From Planctomycetota bacterium (GTDB lineage: Bacteria > Planctomycetota > Phycisphaerae > UBA1845), in the NCBI GenBank assembly GCA_024280855.1, contig JAJRPG010000054.1:1-64000 (forward strand): DNA of 64,000 bases, in the 5' to 3' direction. This document shows positions 43,659-53,482 of the stretch, in pieces. The translations under genes and the position numbers were made by a program. Every line of letters starts with the position of its first letter. The stretch's first letter is position 1. The notes under the pieces are model-generated. The model saw nothing but the letters and a program-made list of their open reading frames with translations. It had not been told where the DNA came from and ran no database searches.

Positions 43659-45047
43659 ATGTCAAGTATGCGTCATCGTTTTTTGTCTGTTAACATTGCC
43701 AGCGTCATCATGTTTTGCGGAGCGATGGGTTTACCCGCTTTTGCTCAGGTGGATTGCCTCACGCTATCCAATCGTAGTCCTACTATGCCCAACCCAGTAA
43801 GTGGGTCACCATTCATTACCGGTGCCTATGATAGCATTCGTCAGGTGACCGTTTTTCATCAAAATATAGCGACAAATAGTAACGTTACATGGGAATGGGA
43901 TGGCGCTGCCTGGACGCAAGTTAGCACAGCCGGCCCCGATATAGCTGGCTTTAATTCTTCATTGACTTTTGACATGGTCTTCGATTCAAGTCGCGGTGTT
44001 AGCGTCATGCTTATTTTTGGTGTTGTGTGGGAATGGAACGGTGCTACATGGACCCAGCGCACGGACGTACTTGATCCGCAACCTCTGACCACTAGCCATG
44101 ATTTGGCCTTCGATTCCAAACGTGACGTCGTGGTGACTTTTGGTGGAAGAATCGACACAGCCGGAAACACCGGCAATCAGACTTGGGAGTATGACGGGAC
44201 AAGTTGGGCACTGCTTTCTCCTGGTAATCCACCACCTGCACGATCCAAACATAGGATAAGCTATGATTCGGACAGAGATGTTATCGTATTGTTTGGCGGG
44301 CTCACTTCTGGCGGAGTCGTACTGGATGATACATGGGAATACGATCGAGTTCTTGATACCTGGCAACAACGTAACATAGCCGTCGGGTCTACAGTGCCAC
44401 CTGCTCGTCTTTTTCATGGCATGGTCTATGATAGCGAACGGGGAGTCACGACGATGTATGCCGGGTTTGATGCGACCGGCACCGGGACGAGTTTGGGTGA
44501 TATTTGGGATTGGGACGGACAGGAGTGGACGTTACGTGGGCCTACGCTAGATGGCGTCTTACTAAGTGAATTAAATCGAGGAAAGCCTGTGGTGGTTTAT
44601 GACAGTGCCCGGCAGCGCACCGTGATGATTGGCGGGACATTATCAGACGCTGATAACCTGGTTCTTGAACTTTCTGCCCCACCAAGGCCTCAAATAACAC
44701 TCCAGCCGGTTAGCCAAACAGTTGTCGCAGGGCAGCCAGTGGTTTTTACAGTCGAGGCGACCTCATCTGAAGCATTGGCTTATCAATGGCGATTCAACGG
44801 CGTGGACATTGTGGATGCCACGCAAGCGAACCATGCTATCGGCGCGGCTTCTATGGCGGATGCCGGGGTATACGATGTCGTCGTGGGCTTAGCGGGCCAT
44901 GATCCGTTTGCTTGTCCTGAGGCAATTAGTGATCCGGTAATCTTGAACGTCAATCAAGCCGTGGCCGGTGATGTCGATGGCGACGGCGATTTTGATCTGG
45001 ACGACTTAGCTATGTTATTGCCAGGCTTTACCGGCCCGCTACCATAA
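43659..45047 (+). CDS. secreted Kelch-like repeat protein with Ig-like domain and dockerin-type end
   Basis: A 462-residue exported protein. The signal peptide ends near GLPAFAQ. Residues 50-320 carry five or so Kelch-like repeats of the form WEWDGATWTQ and DVVVTFGGR, which usually make a beta-propeller. An Ig-like domain (about 340-425: ITLQPVSQTVVAGQPVVFTV) follows. The end is GDVDGDGDFDLDDLAMLLPG, half of a dockerin-type Ca-binding repeat, common at the C-terminus of Phycisphaerae surface proteins. I start at ATG 43659, after GAAAGGTG, not at 43545. Confidence 0.75.
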   Translation: MSSMRHRFLSVNIASVIMFCGAMGLPAFAQVDCLTLSNRSPTMPNPVSGSPFITGAYDSIRQVTVFHQNIATNSNVTWEWDGAAWTQVSTAGPDIAGFNSSLTFDMVFDSSRGVSVMLIFGVVWEWNGATWTQRTDVLDPQPLTTSHDLAFDSKRDVVVTFGGRIDTAGNTGNQTWEYDGTSWALLSPGNPPPARSKHRISYDSDRDVIVLFGGLTSGGVVLDDTWEYDRVLDTWQQRNIAVGSTVPPARLFHGMVYDSERGVTTMYAGFDATGTGTSLGDIWDWDGQEWTLRGPTLDGVLLSELNRGKPVVVYDSARQRTVMIGGTLSDADNLVLELSAPPRPQITLQPVSQTVVAGQPVVFTVEATSSEALAYQWRFNGVDIVDATQANHAIGAASMADAGVYDVVVGLAGHDPFACPEAISDPVILNVNQAVAGDVDGDGDFDLDDLAMLLPGFTGPLP

Positions 45048-45080
45048 TGCGTAGATCGGTTAAACAAGGAGGCATAAGCA

Positions 45081-47294
45081 GTGGGCAAGTATGTTCCATT
45101 AACGTTATTCGTCGTGGTTACGCTTTGTGGGTGCGCACCGTCCTCTGCGCCTACAGGTTCCGGCGGCAGTGGTTCGTCAGTTTTTCCTATTGACTCAGGT
45201 GGCGAAATCGAATTCCCAGAGGGAAGTATCGCCACGAGCGCTAAGCTTAAAGTGGCCAAAGCTGATTCGCCATCGCTCCCATTAGGGGTGGACGCGATCG
45301 GCGAAACGCTGTCGATTTCTCTGGATGTGTTAGCCTCGCGCCCCATGACACTCCGTCTCCCGGCCCCCGAAGGTGTTGATTTAGATCAAGTGTCAATTTT
45401 CCAGGTTGAAAGCAATGGCGATACGACGCTGTTGAGTACTGAAGTCGTCGATGGTTTTCTCGTCGCAGCTACGGACCACTTTACCACGCCTCCAACCGGT
45501 GCCGTAGACTCTACGTCTTTGCAGACGATCGATATCGAAGCCATAAAAGCCGCACTGGGAATTCGTAACGAAACAACATCAGTCCCCGATATTTCACCGC
45601 CACGCAATGGGCGTATTGTCGGACCGGCGTTTTTGCAACCCGGGCAATCCGCATTATACACGCTCTCGGAATTTGATGATGTCAGCGGTGAAGCGCTGCA
45701 AATCGAATGGAATCTATTTGGCACAGCGACGCTGGCACTGCCCACCGATACATCCGATTCCACAGATGATGTCGTGCTATTTGCCACCCGCAGCAGCCGA
45801 GTTGATGCCACTTCTGCAGGGCGAGTTGACCTGACAGTATCCTATGTCGACCCTCGTTCAGGAATGCGCGGCTTTGCTTCCAAGGCGATTTCCATTCAGG
45901 ACGACGAAAGCGGTGGGCTGGTTCTTAGCTACTTGTCGGGTGCTACTGACCGCGTTCAGGGAGTTGAGGAAAGCGGATTTTTCGTTGGCGTCCTAAATCG
46001 TCCGAGTGGCCTGGTTACTTTTGAATGGGATTATGGAGACGGTAGCGCTACGGCTATCGACTCTCAAGACCCGGCGGATTCGTTAACCGTTCGAACGCCA
46101 TCGTACTCTTACGAGGAAACGGGAAGCTTCACAGCCATCGTTCGTGCCACGCATGATGATGGCGCGACAGGCGAATTGGAGATACCCGTCACCGTCAGAC
46201 CACTCGAGCTTGAGCTACTGGTGGACGGGCTAGGTACAGCGACACCTGCTACATCGGCCTTTGACACTCACGATTATACGATCCGCATCATGAACGGTAC
46301 CCCGGAGTACCAGATTGACTGGGAGCTACTTCCCGCCATTCAGAATGACTCCATAATGACTAGCGAGAACGAACACGTCGCGACGCTTTCATTCTCCGAA
46401 CCTGGGACGTACATCTTCACCGCGAAAGTACAGGATTCTTTTGATGGGGGATTAGCAGGCCCTCTCTCCAAAACCGCTCAGTACGCACGACCTATTACAG
46501 TGACCGGCGGCAACCCGTTGACGATGTCCTTTGACGCAGACACAACGGCCGCCGATGTGGACCAGATCATCGGCTTCACTTATGCGGTCTCCGGTGGGCT
46601 GCTCATTTCAAATGGCCAACAGCAGGACTACAGATTTGAAATTGATTGGGGCGACGGCGAAATGTCAAGCCTAACACTGCCTTCCGAAGGTACTAAAACG
46701 ACCATTCAAGATGCGATAGCACATGAATATAAGATAGCAGGAACATTTGAGGTAGATGCCAAGGTTATCGACGCGACTGGCGATGGTGTTACGCAAAAAG
46801 CTACTATCACGGTGCAGGACAACTCGACACCGCCCGACTCTGGAGAGCCATGCGGTCTCTCAGAATGGGTATTTCAATTTGCCAGTATTCCCGGCAGCGG
46901 AGTGCCATTCACTTGTGGAACGGCGGACGTTTTGTTATCTGATAGTGGAACTGTCGGAGGCCCGGACACACTGATCTTCTATCCGATGACCGTACTCTTT
47001 GAAGAAGATTTGGACAATAACGACGATCCAGCGCCACCAATCACGGGCGGGCTGCCTCTGGACGGTTTTTCCTTCGAGCTGACCGAGGCCAATGAAGAAT
47101 TAGCATTTGATAACTTTAAGAGACTACGCCTTCCGGATGTTATCACATGCCCTGCGCCAAACGATGGTAGCACGAGTTACATGCAACATTATGATATCAC
47201 ATTAATTGATTGCAGTAATAGGGCAGTGTCAAAAAGGTCTCTAAGTGTCAAATGCTGCATGGAAGGCGACTTCGGCTGTGGAAAGTGTCCATAA
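45081..47294 (+). CDS. secreted lipoprotein with PKD-like domains
   Basis: A 737-residue exported protein. The N-terminus has a signal peptide with lipobox-like VVTLCGC. It has at least two PKD-like domains: FEWDYGDGSATAID with YSYEETGSFTAIV, and FEIDWGDGEMSS with HEYKIAGTFEVDA. A Cys-rich tail ends CCMEGDFGCGKCP. Such proteins often bind surfaces or polysaccharides. It follows the Kelch-like gene by 33 bases with AGGAGGC-type spacing (ACAAGGAGGC), so the two are likely one operon. Start is GTG 45081. Confidence 0.75.
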   Translation: MGKYVPLTLFVVVTLCGCAPSSAPTGSGGSGSSVFPIDSGGEIEFPEGSIATSAKLKVAKADSPSLPLGVDAIGETLSISLDVLASRPMTLRLPAPEGVDLDQVSIFQVESNGDTTLLSTEVVDGFLVAATDHFTTPPTGAVDSTSLQTIDIEAIKAALGIRNETTSVPDISPPRNGRIVGPAFLQPGQSALYTLSEFDDVSGEALQIEWNLFGTATLALPTDTSDSTDDVVLFATRSSRVDATSAGRVDLTVSYVDPRSGMRGFASKAISIQDDESGGLVLSYLSGATDRVQGVEESGFFVGVLNRPSGLVTFEWDYGDGSATAIDSQDPADSLTVRTPSYSYEETGSFTAIVRATHDDGATGELEIPVTVRPLELELLVDGLGTATPATSAFDTHDYTIRIMNGTPEYQIDWELLPAIQNDSIMTSENEHVATLSFSEPGTYIFTAKVQDSFDGGLAGPLSKTAQYARPITVTGGNPLTMSFDADTTAADVDQIIGFTYAVSGGLLISNGQQQDYRFEIDWGDGEMSSLTLPSEGTKTTIQDAIAHEYKIAGTFEVDAKVIDATGDGVTQKATITVQDNSTPPDSGEPCGLSEWVFQFASIPGSGVPFTCGTADVLLSDSGTVGGPDTLIFYPMTVLFEEDLDNNDDPAPPITGGLPLDGFSFELTEANEELAFDNFKRLRLPDVITCPAPNDGSTSYMQHYDITLIDCSNRAVSKRSLSVKCCMEGDFGCGKCP

Positions 47295-47490
47295 AATCAT
47301 GGCCTGCGACATCTTCTCGCATATTGTTATTATCCTCTACACCCCAAACAAAATATGTGGGGCATCTCTTGTCGGAAATAACCGGCCCCAGGGGTAGCGA
47401 TCCGCGATAGAATCAATGAATTTTCATCAGTCAAGACTTCGATTAGTATATAATACAGACCATAGCGTATTTGAAAAAGATGTGTTGAAC

Positions 47491-48174
47491 AAAATGAATA
47501 GACGGACAATAAAGAAACATATTTTTCCCTTTACGATTGGCTTCTCATTAGCGATCAGCTCACTCGCACTAGCTGGCGACATTGAATCCAAGTGGACCGA
47601 AGTCGATGCGGGCAAGGTTCATTATCTTCAAGCCGGCCCGACGACGGGTTTGCCAATTTTGCTACTTCATGGCGGACGGTTTCAAGCGGAAACATGGCGT
47701 GAGACTGGAACGATAAAAACATTGTCAGCTAAGGGATATTTTGTCGTCGCGGTTGACCTGCCGGGATTTGGTCAGACGCCCGCTTCAAAAATCAAACCGG
47801 GCGATTGGCTGGGGAAATTGCTCGACGCGCTGAAGCTTGATCGGCCAGTCCTGGTCTCGCCGTCGATGAGTGGCCGATTCTCTCTGCCATTTGTTGTAGC
47901 CCATTCCGACCGCTTGCGTGGGTTCGTGGCCGTAGCTCCGGTGAGCATCGGTCGGCACGAAAAAAACCTGTCTAACATCAAGGTTCCGCTGCTGGCGATA
48001 TGGGGAGCCAAGGACACGCTGATCCCTATTAGCCACGCCGATCTGTTATTGAAGCACGTTTCGGATAGCCGCAAGGTGGTAGTACCCAAAGCCGGGCACG
48101 CACTGTACATGGACGACGCCAAAACCTTCCACAAGGAATTGATCCGCTTTTTCAAACCTCTGGAAAAATATTAG
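47491..48174 (+). CDS. exported ABHD14-like alpha/beta hydrolase
   Basis: A 227-residue protein with a signal peptide (ending near LALAGD). The mature part matches the ABHD14/CIB family: ILLLHGGRFQAETWRETGT, VVAVDLPGFGQTPAS, then VLVSPSMSGRFSLPF with the nucleophile Ser, and IWGAKDTLIP with the Asp. The closing KAGHALYMDD holds the His. Family members are hydrolases or deacetylases; the substrate here is unknown. The ATG at 47491 fits the signal peptide; the longer frame from 47416 does not. Confidence 0.8.
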   Translation, partial: KMNRRTIKKHIFPFTIGFSLAISSLALAGDIESKWTEVDAGKVHYLQAGPTTGLPILLLHGGRFQAETWRETGTIKTLSAKGYFVVAVDLPGFGQTPASKIKPGDWLGKLLDALKLDRPVLVSPSMSGRFSLPFVVAHSDRLRGFVAVAPVSIGRHEKNLSNIKVPLLAIWGAKDTLIPISHADLLLKHVSDSRKVVVPKAGHALYMDDAKTFHKELIRFFKPLEKY

Positions 48175-48212
48175 GCCAATCGGTTCACACCTGTAACTTT
48201 CCGATTCGTACC

Positions 48213-48253
48213 GGATGCCCAATTTTTCGGGTACTCCCGAAGGGTGGGGCACC
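48213..48253. repeat. GTGCCCCATT-family repeat, short form
   Basis: A 41-base stretch containing TTTCGGGTACTCCCGAAGGG and ending TGGGGCACCC. It is the first 40 bases of the element closed directly on its own end, giving a simple hairpin. It follows the hydrolase gene. Confidence 0.65.
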
Positions 48254-48360
48254 CGCCATATGCCGATTCGTTAACTTGACTAAACAGCTACCGAGAAGCA
48301 TGGCTGCGATGATTTGGGCTTGACGGAGTCTTAGCGCGCTGATCCAATGCCCCTCGCGAA

Positions 48361-48433
<73 letters not shown>

Positions 48434-48484
48434 GTTCACATACCTGGACGATTTGGGGCCCTTTTTGAACGGGAGAAAATAACG

Positions 48485-48967
48485 ATGAAGCGACACGCAA
48501 TAGCCTTGGGATCAGTAGTTGGTGCTATGGGATTATCGATGATAGGCGTTTGGACGATTTCTTCGCCACAGGCATCAGCCCACTGTCAGGTGCCTTGCGG
48601 CATTTACGACGACGCAGCCCGAATTTCTCGATTAAAAGAAGACGCCGCGACGATTCACAAAGCCGTCGATCAGATCAATAAATTGGGCAGCGGGCACGAT
48701 GTGACAAGCATCAACCAAGCCACGCGCTGGATTATGACCAAAGAGAAACATGCCTCACATATTATCGAAGTCGTATCTCAGTATTTTCTAACGCAAAAAG
48801 TAAAGCCCGTAGCGACTGGTGCGGATGGGTATGATGGCTATCTCAAGAAACTCGCGGATCATCATGCGGTGATGTCAGCTGCGATGAAGACTAAGCAAAC
48901 CGTTGATATGGAAAAAGTAGACGCGCTATCTGCAGCGATTGACGCGATGGCGAAGCACTATAAATAA
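48485..48967 (+). CDS. sodN: exported nickel superoxide dismutase
   Basis: A 160-residue precursor. The nickel hook HCQVPCGIYDD matches the conserved HCxxPCGxY of Ni-SOD. The preceding 32 residues form a signal peptide ending in SPQASA, so cleavage after Ala32 would expose His33 as residue 1, which the family needs for nickel binding. The rest is helical (AATIHKAVDQINKLG, MTKEKHASHIIEVVSQYFLT). The enzyme disproportionates superoxide, here in the periplasm or outside the cell. No separate SodX-type protease is seen nearby, so signal peptidase may do the maturation. GGGAGAAAA precedes the ATG. Confidence 0.9.
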   Translation: MKRHAIALGSVVGAMGLSMIGVWTISSPQASAHCQVPCGIYDDAARISRLKEDAATIHKAVDQINKLGSGHDVTSINQATRWIMTKEKHASHIIEVVSQYFLTQKVKPVATGADGYDGYLKKLADHHAVMSAAMKTKQTVDMEKVDALSAAIDAMAKHYK

Positions 48968-49024
48968 GGTCACGAAACGCGGGCGAACGCGAATATTTCC
49001 TCTTTTAGAGATTGATTGCCCCGG

Positions 49025-50635
49025 ATGGACGTACTACCCAACAAAGTTGATATAGCTAGCCAAACGTTTCGGGATAACAAGCTGCACATGCAGGCCGTTG
49101 TCGCGGAACTGAAGGAACGTGTAGGTCAGACCAGCCAAGGTGGTGGGCAAGCTTCGGTTGAAAAACATACCAAACGCGGCAAGATTTTTGTCAGCGAAAG
49201 AATCGAAAAACTTCTTGATCCCAACAGCCCTTTCCTGGAGTTCAGTCAACTCGCGGCTTGGGAGATGTACGACCAGCGCGGGCCTCGTGCGGGCGTCGTA
49301 ACGGGCATTGGCCGGGTTCATGGCCGAGCTTGTGTGATCGTAGCTAATGATGCGACGGTAAAAGGCGGCTCCTATTTTCCTTTAACCGTTAAGAAACATC
49401 TGCGGGCACAGGAAATCGCCCAGGAAAATCATCTGCCTTGTATTTATCTGGTGGACTCCGGTGGCGCGTTCCTTCCACTTCAAGACGAGGTTTTTCCAGA
49501 CAAAGAACATTTCGGAAGAATATTTTTTAACCAGGCGCGGATGTCAGCCTTGGGTATTCCGCAGATTGCGGTGGTCATGGGTTCGTGTACAGCAGGCGGC
49601 GCGTATGTGCCTGCGATGAGCGATGAAACGGTCATCGTCAAAGAGCAGGGAACCATTTTTCTCGCAGGCCCACCGCTGGTCAAAGCTGCGACTGGTGAAG
49701 TGGTAACCGCTGAGGCGCTAGGCGGCGCAGATGTTCATTGCCGAACGTCTGGCGTGTCAGACCATTACGCCACCAACGATGAAGACGCCCTAGCTATTAC
49801 TCGCAACATTGTCGCTCACTTAAACCTCCCCTACCTCGCACCGCTAGAGACGCAGCCGGTGGAAGAACCGTTGTACCCTGCGGAGGATATTTACGGGATT
49901 ATCAATAAAGATATTCGCCAGCCTTACGACGTGCGAGACGTCATCACCAGGCTCGTTGACGGCAGCCGATTCCACGAATTCAAAGCTTTATACGGCACGA
50001 CGCTAGTCACTGGGTTTGCTCATATCTGGGGATACCCAGTCGGCATCGTAGCGAATAACGGCGTACTATTTTCCGAGAGTGCCTCCAAGGCGGCACACTT
50101 TATCGAAATGTGTAGCCAGCGCGGCGTGCCACTTGTCTTCTTGCAAAACATCACCGGCTTCATGGTTGGTCAGCAGTATGAATCTGGCGGGATTGCTAAA
50201 GACGGGGCAAAAATGGTCGCGGCTGTTTCCAATGCCGCTGTGCCAAAGTTTACGGTGATTATTGGCGGGTCATATGGCGCAGGCAATTACGGCATGTGTG
50301 GCCGGGCGTATGCACCTCGGCAACTTTGGATGTGGCCTAACGCCCGAATCTCCGTTATGGGCGGCGAGCAGGCAGCCGGCGTGCTATTGACAGTAAAAAA
50401 AGACCAACTAGCGGCTAAAGGTGCCAAGCCGATGTCGCCTGAAGAAGAGGCAGAATTCCAAAGACCTACGCTTGAAAAATATGAAAAAGAAGGTAGCGCT
50501 TATTATAGTACGGCGAGACTATGGGATGACGGTGTGATCGATCCGCTGGACACCCGCATGGTATTAGGTTTAGGCATCGCGGCATCGCTCAACGCACCGT
50601 TCCCAGAGCGGCGGGCTAGTTTGTTCCGTATGTAA
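49025..50635 (+). CDS. methylcrotonyl-CoA carboxylase carboxyltransferase (beta) subunit
   Basis: A 536-residue acyl-CoA carboxyltransferase that carboxylates 3-methylcrotonyl-CoA in leucine breakdown. Family blocks are [36 protein letters not shown] and [16 protein letters not shown], and the sequence [17 protein letters not shown] is the MCC type. It is the first gene of the operon at 49-55 kb. I use the ATG at 49025; a TTG three codons earlier is possible. The specific substrate is strongly supported by the neighbouring hydratase and HMG-CoA lyase. Confidence 0.9.
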   Translation: MDVLPNKVDIASQTFRDNKLHMQAVVAELKERVGQTSQGGGQASVEKHTKRGKIFVSERIEKLLDPNSPFLEFSQLAAWEMYDQRGPRAGVVTGIGRVHGRACVIVANDATVKGGSYFPLTVKKHLRAQEIAQENHLPCIYLVDSGGAFLPLQDEVFPDKEHFGRIFFNQARMSALGIPQIAVVMGSCTAGGAYVPAMSDETVIVKEQGTIFLAGPPLVKAATGEVVTAEALGGADVHCRTSGVSDHYATNDEDALAITRNIVAHLNLPYLAPLETQPVEEPLYPAEDIYGIINKDIRQPYDVRDVITRLVDGSRFHEFKALYGTTLVTGFAHIWGYPVGIVANNGVLFSESASKAAHFIEMCSQRGVPLVFLQNITGFMVGQQYESGGIAKDGAKMVAAVSNAAVPKFTVIIGGSYGAGNYGMCGRAYAPRQLWMWPNARISVMGGEQAAGVLLTVKKDQLAAKGAKPMSPEEEAEFQRPTLEKYEKEGSAYYSTARLWDDGVIDPLDTRMVLGLGIAASLNAPFPERRASLFRM

Positions 50636-50667
50636 GATCGTTCATTATTGAAAAGGTATTAAGACAG

Positions 50668-51456
50668 ATGTCTCAGTTCGTCACTCAATCCATCGACGCC
50701 AAGATAGCGACCGTCACGATCAATCGGCCGGAGCTTCATAACGCATTTAACGAAGTCGTCATTACCGAACTCACCGAAGCATTCGTTACGCTAGGCCAAT
50801 CTGACGAAGTGCGCGTCGTCATACTCGCTTCTGAAGGCAAGTCGTTTTGCGCTGGCGCGGACATCAACTGGATGAAACGGATGATAGACTATTCGTTTGA
50901 AGAAAACGTCACCGACGCCAACGCCATGGCCCTCATGCTAAGAAAAATACGCGAGTGCCCCAAACCTGTTATCGCCCGCGTGCACGGCGCGTGCATTGGT
51001 GGCGGCGTAGGCCTGGCTGCGGCGTGCGATATTGTCGCGGCGGTGGACAAAGCGTTCTTCTGCTTGAGCGAAGTAAAACTCGGCATCTTACCCGCTGTAA
51101 TTTCACCTTTCGTCATGGAAAAACTAGGCTCAGGCCAAACGCGACGTTATGGCTTAACCGCTGAACGATTCAATTCGGAAACGGCTAAGCAACTTGGCTT
51201 GGTCCAGGAAACATTCGCCGACGCTGACGCGATGGACGCATGGATTCAGGAAATTTCCCAGGTATTAATTGGCAACGGGCCAACGGCGCTCGCACTGTGC
51301 AAACGAACATTAAGTGATGTAGCTAACCTGCCGTGGGACAATGTTCAGGCACTAACAAGTCGGCGGATTTCCGCTCAGCGCGTCTCCGAAGAAGGTCAGG
51401 ATGGATTGAAATCCTTTCTGGAAAAACGTAAACCTAACTGGGTCAACCCATTGTAG
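50668..51456 (+). CDS. methylglutaconyl-CoA hydratase-like enoyl-CoA hydratase
   Basis: A 262-residue crotonase-family enzyme. KSFCAGADINWMKRM at residues 52-66 is typical of the AUH/LiuC branch, and HGACIGGGVGLAAACD gives the oxyanion hole. It would hydrate 3-methylglutaconyl-CoA to HMG-CoA, the step after the carboxylase. It follows the carboxyltransferase by 32 bases and precedes the biotin carboxylase by six. Confidence 0.88.
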   Translation: MSQFVTQSIDAKIATVTINRPELHNAFNEVVITELTEAFVTLGQSDEVRVVILASEGKSFCAGADINWMKRMIDYSFEENVTDANAMALMLRKIRECPKPVIARVHGACIGGGVGLAAACDIVAAVDKAFFCLSEVKLGILPAVISPFVMEKLGSGQTRRYGLTAERFNSETAKQLGLVQETFADADAMDAWIQEISQVLIGNGPTALALCKRTLSDVANLPWDNVQALTSRRISAQRVSEEGQDGLKSFLEKRKPNWVNPL

Positions 51457-51462
51457 AATTTT

Positions 51463-52956
51463 ATGTTTCGTAGAGTACTCATAGCTAATCGCGGTGAAAT
51501 CGCCGTTCGCGTCACGCAGACGCTTCAACAATTGGGCATCACAGCCGTGAGTGTCTACGCCCAGCCCGACCGCTGCGCCATGCACGTTCGACAGGCCGAC
51601 GAGGCTTATCTGCTGGAAGGTGAAACCACTGCCCAGACTTATCTTCGCGGTGAAAACATCATCGCAATCGCCAAAGCTCACAACATCGACGCCATCCATC
51701 CGGGCTATGGCTTCCTTTCAGAAAACGCCGAATTTGCCCAAATGTGCCAGGACAACGGCATCACATTCATCGGCCCAAGCCCTGAAGTTATCACCAACAT
51801 GGGCGATAAGCTCATAGCTAAGAAAGTCATGACTGACGCAGGTATTCCTGTCGTGCCCGGCTTAACCGTCTCCGTGAAAGACGCTGAAACGATTCGCAAA
51901 GACGTAGCTAACATTGGCTATCCTGTGCTGGTCAAAGCGGCGGCGGGCGGCGGTGGAAAAGGCATGCGCCTGGTCGCTTCAGAAAATGAGCTAGCCGATG
52001 CGATGGCTGCGGCTCAGCGTGAAGCGAAATCCGCCTTTGGCGATGATCGCGTTTTCATTGAAAAATATATTGACAAACCCCGACATGTTGAGATTCAAAT
52101 TTTCGGAGATACGCACGGGAATGTCGTGCATCTTTTTGAACGCGAATGTTCGATTCAACGTCGCCACCAAAAAATAATCGAAGAGTCTCCGTCTCCAGCG
52201 ATATCATCCGAATTGCGACAGCAAATGGGAGAGTCAGCCGTCCAGGCAGCTAAGGCGATTGGGTATACAAACGCGGGAACGGTCGAATTCATTCTCGATC
52301 AATCAGGCAAGTTTTACTTCCTGGAAGTCAACACACGGTTGCAGGTTGAGCATCCCGTCACAGAATTCATCACCCAGCAAGACCTGGTTCACGCTCAGCT
52401 GCTCGTCGCTGATGGACAAGCCTTACCCTTCACTCAGGACTCTCTAAAGCAAACTGGCCATGCGCTTGAAGCGCGTATTTATGCGGAAGACGCTGAGCGA
52501 AATTTTCTTCCCTCAACCGGAACCATTATTCATTACGTCCCCCCATCCGCACCTTACGTTCGCGTCGATAGCGGCGTGTCAACGGGGTCAGAGGTTACGG
52601 TTCATTACGACCCCATGTTAGCTAAGCTCATTGTCTGGGGCGCGACCCGCGAGGAATCGCTACGCAGAATGAGCTGGGCTTTACAACATTTCGTCGTCAT
52701 GGGCGTCACGACAAATATAGAATTCTTACGTCAGGTGATTGAACACCCTGCTTTTCAAAAAGGCGAATTGCATACACATTTTCTCGAAGAACATGAAGTA
52801 TCCCCGCCGCCAGATAGCCAAACTCCAGACGCCGTCTTAATAGCCGCCGCTTATGGCAGTAAACAATCATCACACCAAATGACAAACGTATCATCCTCAC
52901 CAAACGCAGAATCAAACAACCCTTGGCTAACCGGCGGATCGTGGAGGGCGTTCTAA
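51463..52956 (+). CDS. biotin carboxylase subunit of methylcrotonyl-CoA carboxylase (alpha, N-terminal part)
   Basis: A 497-residue ATP-grasp biotin carboxylase. IANRGEIAVRVTQTL starts the fold, KAAAGGGGKGMRLV binds ATP, and FIEKYIDKPRHVEIQIFGD and FLEVNTRLQVEHPVTE are the catalytic blocks. It ends at NPWLTGGSWRAF and lacks the biotin carrier that usually follows in one chain. The next gene supplies it, with a TAATG overlap and a one-base frame change, so the usual MCC alpha chain is split in two. Either a natural split or a frameshift in an ancestral fusion would give this. Confidence 0.9.
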   Translation: MFRRVLIANRGEIAVRVTQTLQQLGITAVSVYAQPDRCAMHVRQADEAYLLEGETTAQTYLRGENIIAIAKAHNIDAIHPGYGFLSENAEFAQMCQDNGITFIGPSPEVITNMGDKLIAKKVMTDAGIPVVPGLTVSVKDAETIRKDVANIGYPVLVKAAAGGGGKGMRLVASENELADAMAAAQREAKSAFGDDRVFIEKYIDKPRHVEIQIFGDTHGNVVHLFERECSIQRRHQKIIEESPSPAISSELRQQMGESAVQAAKAIGYTNAGTVEFILDQSGKFYFLEVNTRLQVEHPVTEFITQQDLVHAQLLVADGQALPFTQDSLKQTGHALEARIYAEDAERNFLPSTGTIIHYVPPSAPYVRVDSGVSTGSEVTVHYDPMLAKLIVWGATREESLRRMSWALQHFVVMGVTTNIEFLRQVIEHPAFQKGELHTHFLEEHEVSPPPDSQTPDAVLIAAAYGSKQSSHQMTNVSSSPNAESNNPWLTGGSWRAF

Positions 52957-53480
52957 TGTTAAGTGTTACCCTCAAACCAATACATAGCGATGACAATTTT
53001 GACATCACCTTGTCACAAGACAACGCCTCCGGCAATAACCTATTCATATTCCAATGTAGCGACACTCACCACGAAGTGCGTGTAGATGCCACAGGCCACG
53101 GCGCAGGATGCCTTAATTTACACGGCAAGACCATCCCCTTCTACACAGTCAAGCAGGGCAACGAATTATCAGTGTGGGTAGAAGGCCGGATTTACAAATT
53201 CGACATCGTCGATCAAACCGCGCAGCGTGGCAGCGCCGTCGCCCAGCAGCATTCAGGCAACGAAATCAAAGCCGCTATGCCCGGCACCATATTGCAAATC
53301 AACGCGAAGCCCGGCGACACCATCGAAGCCGACCAATCTATTATCATCATGGAATCGATGAAAATGGAAATGTCGCTAACCTCACCCAGAAAAGGTGTCA
53401 TCGCATCTATCACATGCGAGCCAGGCGACATGGTCAGCATGGGAGACATCTTGGCTACGCTTACCCCTCAGGATGATTAG
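52956..53480 (+). CDS. biotin carboxyl carrier protein part of methylcrotonyl-CoA carboxylase
   Basis: A 174-residue protein whose C-terminal biotinyl domain carries the attachment motif MESMKMEMS, the Lys being between the two Met. Before it is a linker (SAVAQQHSGNEIKAAMPG) and an N-terminal region of about 90 residues corresponding to the BT domain of MCC alpha. Start ATG 52956 shares its first base with the stop of the carboxylase gene. The protein carries CO2 on biotin between the carboxylase and the carboxyltransferase. Confidence 0.88.
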   Translation: MLSVTLKPIHSDDNFDITLSQDNASGNNLFIFQCSDTHHEVRVDATGHGAGCLNLHGKTIPFYTVKQGNELSVWVEGRIYKFDIVDQTAQRGSAVAQQHSGNEIKAAMPGTILQINAKPGDTIEADQSIIIMESMKMEMSLTSPRKGVIASITCEPGDMVSMGDILATLTPQDD

Positions 53481-53482
53481 CT

